A stretch of 64,000 nt of DNA, from positions 250,420 to 314,419 of the forward strand of contig CALYAW010000002.1 in assembly GCA_944393685.1 (NCBI GenBank). Reading direction: 5' to 3'. Positions 26,334 through 34,402 of the stretch are shown piece after piece. How positions within the stretch are numbered: the first letter of the stretch is position 1; every line of letters starts with the position of its first letter. A model generated the notes under the pieces. The model did not search any database. It saw nothing but the letters and a program-made list of their open reading frames with translations, and was not told the origin of the DNA. The DNA is from an uncultured Alphaproteobacteria bacterium. Lineage in GTDB: Bacteria; Pseudomonadota; Alphaproteobacteria; RF32; CAG-239. Made by a program: the position numbers and the translations under genes.

Positions 26334-27929
26334 ATGCAAAAAATGTCTGTAAACAAACCTAATATTCGCAAAACATTTGCCATTATTTCTCACCCCGATG
26401 CCGGTAAAACAACTTTGACCGAAAAATTACTCTTATTTGGAGGAGCCATACAGCAAGCCGGCGCTGTCAAAGCTCGCGGTGAAAATCGACGTGCGCACTC
26501 TGACTGGATGAAGGTTGAACAAGAAAGAGGAATTTCTGTCGCTTCTTCTGTCATGACCTTTGATTATCAAGGAATAACCTTTAACTTGCTTGATACTCCC
26601 GGTCACGAAGACTTTTCCGAAGACACATATCGTGTTTTGACAGCTGTCGATTCGGCGGTCATGGTTTTGGACTCTGCTAAAGGTATTGAGGCGCAAACAA
26701 AAAAATTGTTTGAAGTCTGCCGCTTGAGAGATGTGCCAATTTTAACTTTTATCAATAAGCTTGATCGCGAAGGACAAGACCCTTTTGCCTTGCTTGATGA
26801 AATTGAAAAAACATTGGCTCTTGAAGTTACTCCAGCCAGTTGGCCAATCGGTATGGGAAAAGATTTTTTAGGCTGTTATGACCTATTTAATGATCAATTA
26901 ATTTTGATGAACAAAACCGGTGATAAATCTCAAATAAATGACACTATCGAAACATGTCAGGGACTGGATGATGAAAAAATAGATCGTTTGTTGCCGCCTC
27001 ATTTGGCTGCAAAATTACGAGAAGATATTGCTATGCTTAAAGAATTATGCCCTCCTTTTGACCTTAAGGCTTATTTGGATGGAACACAAACACCTGTCTT
27101 TTTCGGAAGTGCAATCAACAATTTCGGGGTACGCGAAATATTAAACGGTTTACATAAAATTGCTCCCACCCCTCGGCCTCACCCTGCTAAAGAAAGAATG
27201 GTAGATGCTACGGAACCTAAAGTCAGCGGTTTTGTCTTTAAAATTCAAGCTAATATGGATCCTAAACATCGTGATCGTATTGCCTTTATGCGCATTTGCT
27301 CCGGACATTTCAAACGTGGGATGAAGCTCTTGCAGGTTCGTACCGGAAAAGAGATTAAAGTGCCGACACCGGTGATGTTTCTGGCGCAAGAACGTGAACT
27401 GGAAGAAGATGCTTTTGCCGGAGATATAATCGGCATTCCAAATCACGGACAATTACGTATCGGAGACACTTTGACCGAAGGTGAAAAATTTAATTTTACG
27501 GGAATTCCTTCTTTTGCACCGGAAATGCTTAAGTCTGCAAGGGCTCTTGACCCTCTTAAATCAAAACATTTGGGCGATGCTCTTCGGCAAATTGCCGAAG
27601 AAGGCGGTGCCAGCGTTTTTAAGCCCATTGTCGGAGCTGAGTGGATTGTCGGTGTGGTTGGGGCATTGCAATTTGAAGTTATGGCAGATCGCATTAAAAA
27701 CGAGTTTAATCTTCCGGTCATGTTTGAACCGACGCAATATTTTACGGCTCGTTGGGTCAGTTGCGAAGATAAGACTGAATGGAAAAAATTTTGTGACGCA
27801 AATCAAATGAACTTGGCTGAAGATAATGACGGATCTTTGGTCTTTTTGGCTAGAAATGCCTGGCATTTGAATAAAACTCAAGAAGATTTTCCGAAAGTTA
27901 AATTTGCCAAGACAATTGAAAACCATTAA
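26334..27929 (+). CDS. prfC: Peptide chain release factor 3 (RF3)
   Basis: RF3 is a GTPase that removes RF1/RF2 from the ribosome after termination. GTP-binding motifs are complete: G1 SHPDAGKTTL, switch regions with the R-G-I-S-V pattern in EQERGISVASSVM, G3 DTPGHEDFS and G4 NKLDRE. The domain II and RF3 C-terminal region (ARALDPLKSKHLGDALRQIA, then IVGVVGALQFEVM) follow. The 531-residue length is normal. Two ATGs, 26334 and 26343, are possible starts; neither has a strong ribosome site. The leader contains a hairpin with a hidden GGAGG and a two-codon frame. Confidence 0.97.
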   Translation: MQKMSVNKPNIRKTFAIISHPDAGKTTLTEKLLLFGGAIQQAGAVKARGENRRAHSDWMKVEQERGISVASSVMTFDYQGITFNLLDTPGHEDFSEDTYRVLTAVDSAVMVLDSAKGIEAQTKKLFEVCRLRDVPILTFINKLDREGQDPFALLDEIEKTLALEVTPASWPIGMGKDFLGCYDLFNDQLILMNKTGDKSQINDTIETCQGLDDEKIDRLLPPHLAAKLREDIAMLKELCPPFDLKAYLDGTQTPVFFGSAINNFGVREILNGLHKIAPTPRPHPAKERMVDATEPKVSGFVFKIQANMDPKHRDRIAFMRICSGHFKRGMKLLQVRTGKEIKVPTPVMFLAQERELEEDAFAGDIIGIPNHGQLRIGDTLTEGEKFNFTGIPSFAPEMLKSARALDPLKSKHLGDALRQIAEEGGASVFKPIVGAEWIVGVVGALQFEVMADRIKNEFNLPVMFEPTQYFTARWVSCEDKTEWKKFCDANQMNLAEDNDGSLVFLARNAWHLNKTQEDFPKVKFAKTIENH

Positions 27930-27948
27930 ACTAATTTTAAAAGGCTCA

Positions 27949-27986
27949 GCCCCTGCTCTCTTCAGATGCAGGGGCTTTGCTTTAAT
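27949..27986 (+). terminator. Intrinsic terminator of prfC
   Basis: GCCCCTGC (27949-27956) pairs with GCAGGGGC (27968-27975); the tail is TTTGCTTTAATTTTA. Confidence 0.75.
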
Positions 27987-27987
27987 T

Positions 27988-28443
27988 TTACTTGTCTCCT
28001 TCCCATTCCGGCCAGCGGGTGATTATCTTTCCGCAATCAGGACAAATAAAGTCCTGATCAAATCCATAAGCCATATCATAACGCTTATGACCATATGGTT
28101 GCCAATTGTTATGGGGACAAGTCCTTTGTCTTTCTTTTCGCTCCGCTTCTTTACGCTCCCACTCTGCAATACGTTTCTTGTTACGTTTTCCCGGCAGTTG
28201 TATAAAATATCGGATAATCATCCATACGGCAATGTATTCCACCACACAGATAAAACCGAATACAAAATTCTCTGCCAATAACATCATACCGCAGAAACCA
28301 CTTGAAAGCATAAGCGCAAAAGCAATGAGAGCAAATGGTAGAGACTCAGCCAAAGGTTCATCACAAGTATCCCGTTTAGGATTGGTCATAATAGCTGAGC
28401 AGATTGCTGCCATAACGGCAGTTCCAATTAATACATTTTCCAT
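27988..28443 (-). CDS. Orphan membrane protein with C-terminal zinc ribbon
   Basis: A 151-residue protein with three hydrophobic segments (about 2-18, 36-54 and 60-80), a strongly charged helix (KKRIAEWERKEAERKERQR), and a C-terminal pair of CxxH/CxxC type knuckles, TCPHNNWQPYG and FICPDCGKII, that could bind zinc. I know no family for it. It has its own sigma70-like promoter and no Shine-Dalgarno before ATG 28443 (leader AAATTAAAATAACAAAAAT), and looks more GC-rich than cysS and prfC on either side. It is convergent with prfC and sits as a lone insertion between two housekeeping genes. Confidence 0.55.
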   Translation of the reverse strand: MENVLIGTAVMAAICSAIMTNPKRDTCDEPLAESLPFALIAFALMLSSGFCGMMLLAENFVFGFICVVEYIAVWMIIRYFIQLPGKRNKKRIAEWERKEAERKERQRTCPHNNWQPYGHKRYDMAYGFDQDFICPDCGKIITRWPEWEGDK

Positions 28444-28530
28444 ATTTTTGTTATTTTAATTTGTTATATCTATTACAAAGTTTATGGATTTTCACCCAAT
28501 AAACATTAATAATACTTTGCTATAAAGCTA

Positions 28531-28559
28531 ATTATACCACTTTTAGGATAGAAGGACAA
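28531..28559 (-). promoter_or_regulatory. Sigma70-like promoter of the zinc-ribbon orphan
   Basis: On the minus strand TTGTCC (28559-28554) and a perfect TATAAT (28536-28531) are 17 bases apart, about 90 bases before the start codon. Confidence 0.6.
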
Positions 28560-28572
28560 GCTTTTTACACAA

Positions 28573-28604
28573 TAAAAAATCCTGCTTTTGGTTGCAGGAT
28601 TTTT
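28573..28604. terminator. Terminator after cysS
   Basis: AAAAATCCTGC (28575-28585) pairs with GCAGGATTTTT (28594-28604) around an eight-base loop; A and T runs on both sides allow action in both directions, chiefly for cysS. Confidence 0.85.
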
Positions 28605-28628
28605 GAGACAGTTGTTAGGAATACTACC

Positions 28629-30002
28629 TTAAAGTTTTTTCCATGTCGTTCCTTGCGGAGTATCCTCCAAAATAATGCCTTGTTCTTTGAGTTTATTGCG
28701 AATTTCATCAGCAAGAGCCCAATTTTTATCTTTTTTGGCTTGTGCTCGCGCGGCAATTTGAGCTTCAATTTCGGCTTCATCACTATCTTTTCCGCCCTTA
28801 AACCACTCTTCTGGAGATTGAAATAAAATTCCCAATAAATCGCTTGAACCAAGCAAAAGACCCTTATATTTGGCTTTATCTTCTTCAATTTCTGCTTTAT
28901 TGAGTTGGCCTGCCAATTCATGAAGATAGGTCAAAGCCAGCGGAGTATTCATATCATCGGCCAAGGCTTCTACTACTCTGTCATCTGCTTCTATCTGAGC
29001 TTTAATATCTTTGACGCGAAGCAAAGAATTATAAAATTTATCCAATGTTGCCTTTGCCTGTGCCAAGCCCTCAAACGTAAAATTAAACGGTTGATGATAG
29101 TGCGTTGTTAAAAACAGCAATCTCAAAGCTTCCGCAGGAGCTTTTTCCAAAACTTCGTCAATAGTATAAAAATTACCTAGCGATTTGCTCATTTTAACGC
29201 CATCAACCATCAACATTCCACCATGAACCCAATAATTTGCAAACTTGTCATTGGGATGGGCGCACATTGATTGCGCACACTCATTTTCATGATGCGGAAA
29301 AATTAAATCTGATCCGCCACCATGGATATCAAACGAATTGCCAAGTAATTTTGAACTCATGGCCGAGCACTCAAGATGCCACCCCGGACGCCCGTATCCC
29401 CAAGGACTGTCCCATCCCGGTTGATCTGCCTCAGAAGGCTTCCAGAGTACAAAATCTGCCGGATTTTTCTTGTAGGATGCAACTTCTATACGTGCTCCGG
29501 CCAACATCTCTTTCATGGAACGACCTGACAAATAACCATAGCCCGGCATAGAATCAACGTCAAACAACACATGACCTTCTGTCTCATAGGCATGTCCGTT
29601 TTGTAACAGCAACTTTACCAAATCAATCATTTCGTTGATGTATTCTGTGGCTCTGGGACGATAATCCGGCGCCTTTACATTGAGCTTGGCCATGTCATCT
29701 ATGTACCACTGGTAGGTTTGCTCGGTTATTTCGCGAATTGATTTTCCGGTTTCTTTGTGTTTGTTTAATATTTTATCATCAACATCGGTAATATTGGAGA
29801 CATAAGTCACATTTTTGTCACCATAGACATGACGAAGCAAGCGGTTTAGCACATCAAAAACCACCGGCGTTTTAGCATTGCCTAGATGTGCTCTGTCATA
29901 AACCGTCGGACCACAGACATACATACGCACATTAGAGGCGTCTATCGGTTTGAATTCCTCTTTACGACGGTGTAACGTATTAAAAAGCGAAATCGTTGTC
30001 AT
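28629..30002 (-). CDS. cysS: Cysteinyl-tRNA synthetase
   Basis: This class I synthetase charges tRNA-Cys. The zinc-binding and HIGH regions read MYVCGPTVYDRAHLGNAKT near residues 27-45, further zinc ligands are in HLECSAMS and PHHENE, and the KMSKS loop is VKMSKSLGN. The C-terminal part (ALADDMNTPLALTYLHEL, then the anticodon-binding helices) is complete at 457 residues, the usual size. It begins 27 bases after gltX, so the two form an operon. Confidence 0.98.
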   Translation of the reverse strand: MTTISLFNTLHRRKEEFKPIDASNVRMYVCGPTVYDRAHLGNAKTPVVFDVLNRLLRHVYGDKNVTYVSNITDVDDKILNKHKETGKSIREITEQTYQWYIDDMAKLNVKAPDYRPRATEYINEMIDLVKLLLQNGHAYETEGHVLFDVDSMPGYGYLSGRSMKEMLAGARIEVASYKKNPADFVLWKPSEADQPGWDSPWGYGRPGWHLECSAMSSKLLGNSFDIHGGGSDLIFPHHENECAQSMCAHPNDKFANYWVHGGMLMVDGVKMSKSLGNFYTIDEVLEKAPAEALRLLFLTTHYHQPFNFTFEGLAQAKATLDKFYNSLLRVKDIKAQIEADDRVVEALADDMNTPLALTYLHELAGQLNKAEIEEDKAKYKGLLLGSSDLLGILFQSPEEWFKGGKDSDEAEIEAQIAARAQAKKDKNWALADEIRNKLKEQGIILEDTPQGTTWKKL

Positions 30003-30029
30003 AATCTGTCATCCTAATATAAGTTAAAA

Positions 30030-31352
30030 TTATGCTTCTTGCCCAAGCAAGCGCGCATATGCTTTCGTTCGGCCAATAAGTGGCAATAAAGTTTTAAGTT
30101 CAGGACCATTTTCTGCCGCTGTGAGGGCTTTCCTCAACGGATGAAACAATTCTTTACCTTTTTTGCCGGATTGGGATTTGACCTGTGAAAGCCATTCATT
30201 GAAGGTTTCACCTGTCCATGGCTCCTGAGGCAAAAGAGACGCCGCCAAATCTGTTAGAGCCTTATCTTCAATTATTGGTTTAACTTTTTGATGGCAGATA
30301 GTTTTCCATTCCTCTATATCGGAAAGAACTGTTAAATTGCCTTTTACCGCATCAAAAAACTCTTTATCAACTCCTGTGCGTCCGAACGTTTTTTCATAAG
30401 GCATTGAACGCACATAATGCGTATTAAAGTTTTTCAGCTCTTCTTCATCAAATTTTGGTTGAGAACGTCCGAGCTTATTTAAATCCAAAGTCTGCGCCAA
30501 AGTATCCATATCATAAAACGGCTCTATTGCCTCAGATGTGCCTAATTTGGCAAGAAACGAACATATTGCCATTGCCTCTATCCCTTCGGCTCGCAATTCT
30601 CTCACACCCAATGAACCTAAACGCTTGGACAATTTTCCTTCCCGACCGGTTAAAAGCGGCAAATGCGCAAATATAGGCTGAGGGGCTCCCAAAGCTGCAA
30701 ACATTTGTACCTGAGAAGCGGTATTGGTAACATGATCCTCTCCTCGAATAATATGCGTTATGCCAAAATCGGCATCATCAATAACTGAAGGCAAATGGTA
30801 CAAATACGAGCCATCCTCGCGAATTATCACAGGATCTGCAAGATTAGCGGCATCATAGCGGCAATGCCCCCGAACCATATCATCCCACTCAATAATACCC
30901 GGTTCAAGCTTAAAACGATAATGAGGTTTGCGCCCTTGTTCTTCATAGCGAGCAATATCGGCACTACTCAAATTCAGCGCTTGACGATCATATATTGGCG
31001 GAAGGCCTTTGTTCATCAGGCGTTTGCGCATTATTTCGAGTTCTTCTGCTGTTTCGTAGCACGCATAAACCCGTCCTTGCGCTTTAAGTTTAGCTACAAT
31101 CTCATCATATCTGGCCATGCGCGCCGATTGACGCGCTTCCTCATTCCATGATATTCCAAGCCATTGCAATATGTCGCGCAAGGCATCTTCATATTCCTTT
31201 TTGGAGCGTATCGTGTCCGTGTCATCAATACGCAACATAAACTTGCCGCCCAATTTTTTGGCCAACAAATAGTTAAAAACCGCCGTACGTGTATTGCCGA
31301 TGTGCATATAGCCTGTCGGGCTCGGCGCAAATCTCACTTTAATATTACTCAT
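30030..31352 (-). CDS. gltX: Glutamyl-tRNA synthetase
   Basis: A class I synthetase with the HIGH-type motif in FAPSPTGYMHIGNTRTAV (residues 7-24) and the KMSKS-type KLSKRLGS. The catalytic-core segments VDDTD-like RIDDTDTIRS and IIRGEDHVTNTASQ are typical. At 440 residues it is shorter than the usual 465-490, with a compact C-terminal anticodon-binding domain. Alphaproteobacteria often carry two GltX paralogs, one of which may charge tRNA-Gln for amidation; only one lies here. First gene of the gltX-cysS operon. Confidence 0.95.
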   Translation of the reverse strand: MSNIKVRFAPSPTGYMHIGNTRTAVFNYLLAKKLGGKFMLRIDDTDTIRSKKEYEDALRDILQWLGISWNEEARQSARMARYDEIVAKLKAQGRVYACYETAEELEIMRKRLMNKGLPPIYDRQALNLSSADIARYEEQGRKPHYRFKLEPGIIEWDDMVRGHCRYDAANLADPVIIREDGSYLYHLPSVIDDADFGITHIIRGEDHVTNTASQVQMFAALGAPQPIFAHLPLLTGREGKLSKRLGSLGVRELRAEGIEAMAICSFLAKLGTSEAIEPFYDMDTLAQTLDLNKLGRSQPKFDEEELKNFNTHYVRSMPYEKTFGRTGVDKEFFDAVKGNLTVLSDIEEWKTICHQKVKPIIEDKALTDLAASLLPQEPWTGETFNEWLSQVKSQSGKKGKELFHPLRKALTAAENGPELKTLLPLIGRTKAYARLLGQEA

Positions 31353-31437
31353 GAATAAAAAGACCTACCTTAGAATCTTGAAAAACTAATCTTGGATATT
31401 ATAGGTTTTATCCTATAAATTCAAGGATATTTTGCGT

Positions 31438-32097
31438 TTATTGTTCTTGAAATCCAAGTTTGTTGCGATTACTTTGCTCCAAGGCTGCTGTTGACATTTC
31501 AAAATCTTCCAAAAACCATTCTATTTCATTCTCAAGCTCCGAAATCTGAGAGGTGATTTTACTACGGAAAGATAATATCAAGCTGCTTTCAGCCAATTTT
31601 ATATCAACTAATTGAATTTGCCCTTTATTCTTATGCAAGCGAAACTGCAACAAAAACTCCTGCGGACCGGTTGAGGGATCAAGTGTAACCGTTATAACGG
31701 CAGAAACTGTTGTAAAACCATTTTCAACAATCGCATTACCAACTTTATAACTAAGATTGGCGGCAAAATCCAACGGAAAGCTTTTATATGTTGCTAAAGC
31801 ATATCTTTTGAACAATTGCCTATAGCGCTCTTGTTGCTCAACAGTCATTTGACGCCAATATCTGCCCATGACAAACTTTGATACGTATTCCATGTCTACA
31901 AAACGAATAAAAAGTTCATCCAATTTCTTATATCTGGTTTGTATGTCCGGCTCACGAAATGTTTCTAATAATAGGCGACCGTTGTCATTGGCCCATATTT
32001 GAGCTTGCTCGGCAGAAATATTTTCCGCTTGGGCGGGAAAAATCGTCATAATGCCTAAAAGCACGATAATAACTCGCAAAAAAAAGTTACTTTTCAT
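31438..32097 (-). CDS. mlaC: MlaC-family periplasmic phospholipid carrier
   Basis: A 219-residue exported protein (signal peptide cut near PAQAE, residue 24) with the MlaC/Ttg2D fold pattern: helical N-terminal half containing FVDMEYVSKFVMGRYWRQM and QQERYRQLFKRYALATY, then beta strands ending in QIQLVDIKLAESSLILSFR. MlaC carries phospholipid between outer and inner membrane. No other mla genes are adjacent, which is common when the ABC transporter lies elsewhere. The C-terminal 25 residues extend past the family core. ATG 32097 follows AAGG by eight bases. Confidence 0.85.
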   Translation of the reverse strand: MKSNFFLRVIIVLLGIMTIFPAQAENISAEQAQIWANDNGRLLLETFREPDIQTRYKKLDELFIRFVDMEYVSKFVMGRYWRQMTVEQQERYRQLFKRYALATYKSFPLDFAANLSYKVGNAIVENGFTTVSAVITVTLDPSTGPQEFLLQFRLHKNKGQIQLVDIKLAESSLILSFRSKITSQISELENEIEWFLEDFEMSTAALEQSNRNKLGFQEQ

Positions 32098-32153
32098 GAA
32101 AATTACCTTATAGTTATCTTTGTGATTTAGTTTAACAGTAATTGGTTAATAAA

Positions 32154-33176
32154 ATGAAACTGAAGACATTTTTTTTGAGCATGTTGTGTTGTCTTATCTC
32201 TTTTCCCGCTATCGGAGCAGATGCCGGATTACGCTATATCAAAACCAGAGGCAAGGTTATTTGCGGTACTGATATGTCCTCCAAGACATTTGCCTATACA
32301 GATCAAGAAAATATGCGACTTGGAATAGATGCTGATGTTTGTCGATTGTTTGCTCTGGCTATTTTTGGCGATAGTGAAAGTTTTGTTCTCAAAAATGTTC
32401 CCTCAAATAAAATTCAAAAAGCCTTGGCTAATAATCAAATCGATTTTATGCTTGGAAACACTGTTTCTTCAGCGAATACAGAAATCAGCACTCTGATTTC
32501 GCCTGTGGACTTGCTCTATTTTGATAAACAAGTGTTTGCCATTGCTCAAGATAAACCTTTGGCCACATCAATGGAAGATTTTCGAGGAGCCAAGATTTGC
32601 GTCCTTAAAGATTCTCCCTATGAAGAAAATCTGCGCGCCTATAATCATCGCTATGGGCTGGAATTCAAAACGCTTACCTTTCCCTCATCACAGGCTTTGC
32701 GTGAGGCCTTTTATCTTAACAGATGCGACTTGATTACCGGCAGCCAAATTTATTTACGCGGACTTGCCAGCTCTCCTATCGCAAAAAACATAAAAATTTC
32801 CGTTTTGCCCGAAGAAATTGCCGTGATTCCAATCTATGCCTATGCCGATCGTGCAAATCCGACTTTAAGAACTATCGGAAAATGGATTATTAACGCTCCA
32901 AAACTAGCTGAAGAGCAGGAAATATCATCCAAAAACATCGATAGTTTTATTGGTGTGCGGGATGATTCTATTGCCAATTTGCTCGGAATAAATGAAAACT
33001 TATGGAAAAAATTCGGTCTGCAACCCCTTTGGGTCAAAAAATATATTACCACTTTCGGAAATTACGGAGAAGTTTTTGAACGAAATCTTGGAAAAGAATC
33101 TTCTCTACAAATTGAGAGAGATAAAAACTATCTTTGGAATCGTGGCGGAATGATTACTGCCCAACCATTTATTTAA
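32154..33176 (+). CDS. AapJ-like amino-acid ABC transporter substrate-binding protein
   Basis: An exported protein of about 340 residues. I chose ATG 32154 because the apparent earlier start at 32142 is a TTG without ribosome site. The signal ends near AIGADAG, and the mature start LRYIKTRGKVICGTDMS plus GIDADVCRLFALAIFGD matches the general L-amino-acid binding proteins (AapJ/BztA type, SBP_bac_3). Normally the permease and ATPase genes follow at once; here the next gene is convergent, so it is an orphan binding protein, and the usual AapJ ligand residues appear diverged. It may serve a distant transporter or have a sensing role. Its end overlaps the convergent esterase gene by eight bases. 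Confidence 0.8.
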   Translation: MKLKTFFLSMLCCLISFPAIGADAGLRYIKTRGKVICGTDMSSKTFAYTDQENMRLGIDADVCRLFALAIFGDSESFVLKNVPSNKIQKALANNQIDFMLGNTVSSANTEISTLISPVDLLYFDKQVFAIAQDKPLATSMEDFRGAKICVLKDSPYEENLRAYNHRYGLEFKTLTFPSSQALREAFYLNRCDLITGSQIYLRGLASSPIAKNIKISVLPEEIAVIPIYAYADRANPTLRTIGKWIINAPKLAEEQEISSKNIDSFIGVRDDSIANLLGINENLWKKFGLQPLWVKKYITTFGNYGEVFERNLGKESSLQIERDKNYLWNRGGMITAQPFI

Positions 33177-33867
33177 TTTGACCGCAATGACTAATAAAAC
33201 TTGATGCTGTTTGGAGCGCTTTGTTGCTTAACTCGTGATCGCCATGATCTAAAATGCACGTTTGAACATGACAGCCTAACTGTTCTAATTTGTTTTGCGT
33301 AAAATTTAGAGCTTCCGGACGCAGATATTTGTCAGAAGAACCATGTACGAGCAATGTGTTCGGACGATTGTGAGCGTGCTTGAGCAGATAACTATGCCCT
33401 GCCAATATACCGCTGAAACTAATTAAACCGCATATTCGTGCAGGTCCCATCAGCGCCGTGTATATTGCAACCATTGCTCCTTGGGAAAAACCACAAAGTA
33501 TAAGATCTTTGTACCCGAGATTATATTCCGACAAAGTTTGCTCAATATAAGGCAAGAGATATTGGTATGTCTCCGCCAAACCTAACGACATTCGATCATA
33601 ATATTGCAAAAAATCATCAAAAACTTCTACGTCGCGACGCTCATAATGCGGGTCAAAACGATACATGGAATACCATTGCCGCATGCCCTTTCCTACTTCG
33701 CATCTACATGGTGCTTGAGGAATATGCAACGCATAATCATCTAGAGTGTCAAGAAAAGAAGATAATTTACCATCCAATGAAGAACAGTCATCCAAATAAC
33801 CGTGTAAAAAAATTATCAGTTTCTTGGGTATACCCCGAACATGCACGATTTCTTCCTGAATCATCAT
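33169..33867 (-). CDS. Alpha/beta hydrolase, phospholipase/carboxylesterase type
   Basis: A 232-residue cytosolic serine hydrolase. The nucleophile is in LCGFSQGAM, the acid in VHGSSDKYLRP and the histidine in DHGDHELS; the oxyanion-side HGYLDD is near the start. This pattern fits the Abhydrolase_2 (carboxylesterase/phospholipase, YpfH-like) family. ATG 33867 is preferred because GAGG lies six bases upstream, over a TTG at 33879. It is the last gene of the long minus-strand run and its end overlaps the binding-protein gene. Natural substrate unknown. Confidence 0.85.
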   Translation of the reverse strand: MMIQEEIVHVRGIPKKLIIFLHGYLDDCSSLDGKLSSFLDTLDDYALHIPQAPCRCEVGKGMRQWYSMYRFDPHYERRDVEVFDDFLQYYDRMSLGLAETYQYLLPYIEQTLSEYNLGYKDLILCGFSQGAMVAIYTALMGPARICGLISFSGILAGHSYLLKHAHNRPNTLLVHGSSDKYLRPEALNFTQNKLEQLGCHVQTCILDHGDHELSNKALQTASSFISHCGQIK

Positions 33868-33922
33868 TTCAATCCTCAAGTATCTGTTTTTTTCTTATTA
33901 GCTGAAATATCTAAAAAAAAAG

Positions 33923-34402
33923 TTACTTTAAAAAATTTTTTTCCAGTTTGTTAACTATCTGTGTTGGGGAAAGAGTAAAATCAAGACAGGGGCTGCCTCT
34001 CAAAAGGCATTGTTTGTTTTCAATATCATAGCAACAATAAGGTGTTGTGAAATATTGAAGATACACTAAACTATCATCTATGTGCAGATCTATTCCTTGG
34101 GATGAACAATACTTAGCTTTAGCACTATTCCATAATTCATCATCAACGTGAAAACGACCTTGCTTATCATATTGAACTTGTCTTGTCCCTTCATAATGAT
34201 CCAATATAGCAAATAAACGTGTATAGCAAAAACTAAGCTCTTTAAGAACCCTTGAAACCTCGTGACATGGACCTCCCGTAATAACATGAACCTCATGGCC
34301 TCGATATGACAGTTCCTGAGAAAGCGCCTTAAAATAATTAGGATTACTGTTTATGACACCATGATAGTCCATGCCTATTTTCAGATGTCTTTTATTCTTC
34401 AT
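33923..34402 (-). CDS. HAD-like protein with altered first motif
   Basis: A 159-residue protein that looks like a small HAD-superfamily hydrolase: strand 1 is LKIGMDYHGVINSN, where the second Asp of the usual DxDG motif is His, strand 2 gives VHVITGG (motif II Thr), and LHIDDSLVYLQYF is in the motif IV position with paired Asp. The C-terminal half contains several cysteines. Without the second Asp, phosphatase activity may be changed or lost. ATG 34402 lies inside the last codons of the AsmA-like gene, with GGAAG upstream, so translation is coupled. Nucleotidase or phosphatase are both possible. Confidence 0.6.
   Translation of the reverse strand: MKNKRHLKIGMDYHGVINSNPNYFKALSQELSYRGHEVHVITGGPCHEVSRVLKELSFCYTRLFAILDHYEGTRQVQYDKQGRFHVDDELWNSAKAKYCSSQGIDLHIDDSLVYLQYFTTPYCCYDIENKQCLLRGSPCLDFTLSPTQIVNKLEKNFLK

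Noticed and set aside
28565..28921. Minus-strand frame overlapping the 3' end of cysS
   Set aside because: It is in another frame of cysS and has no start signal or homology; cysS is complete to its stop at 28629.
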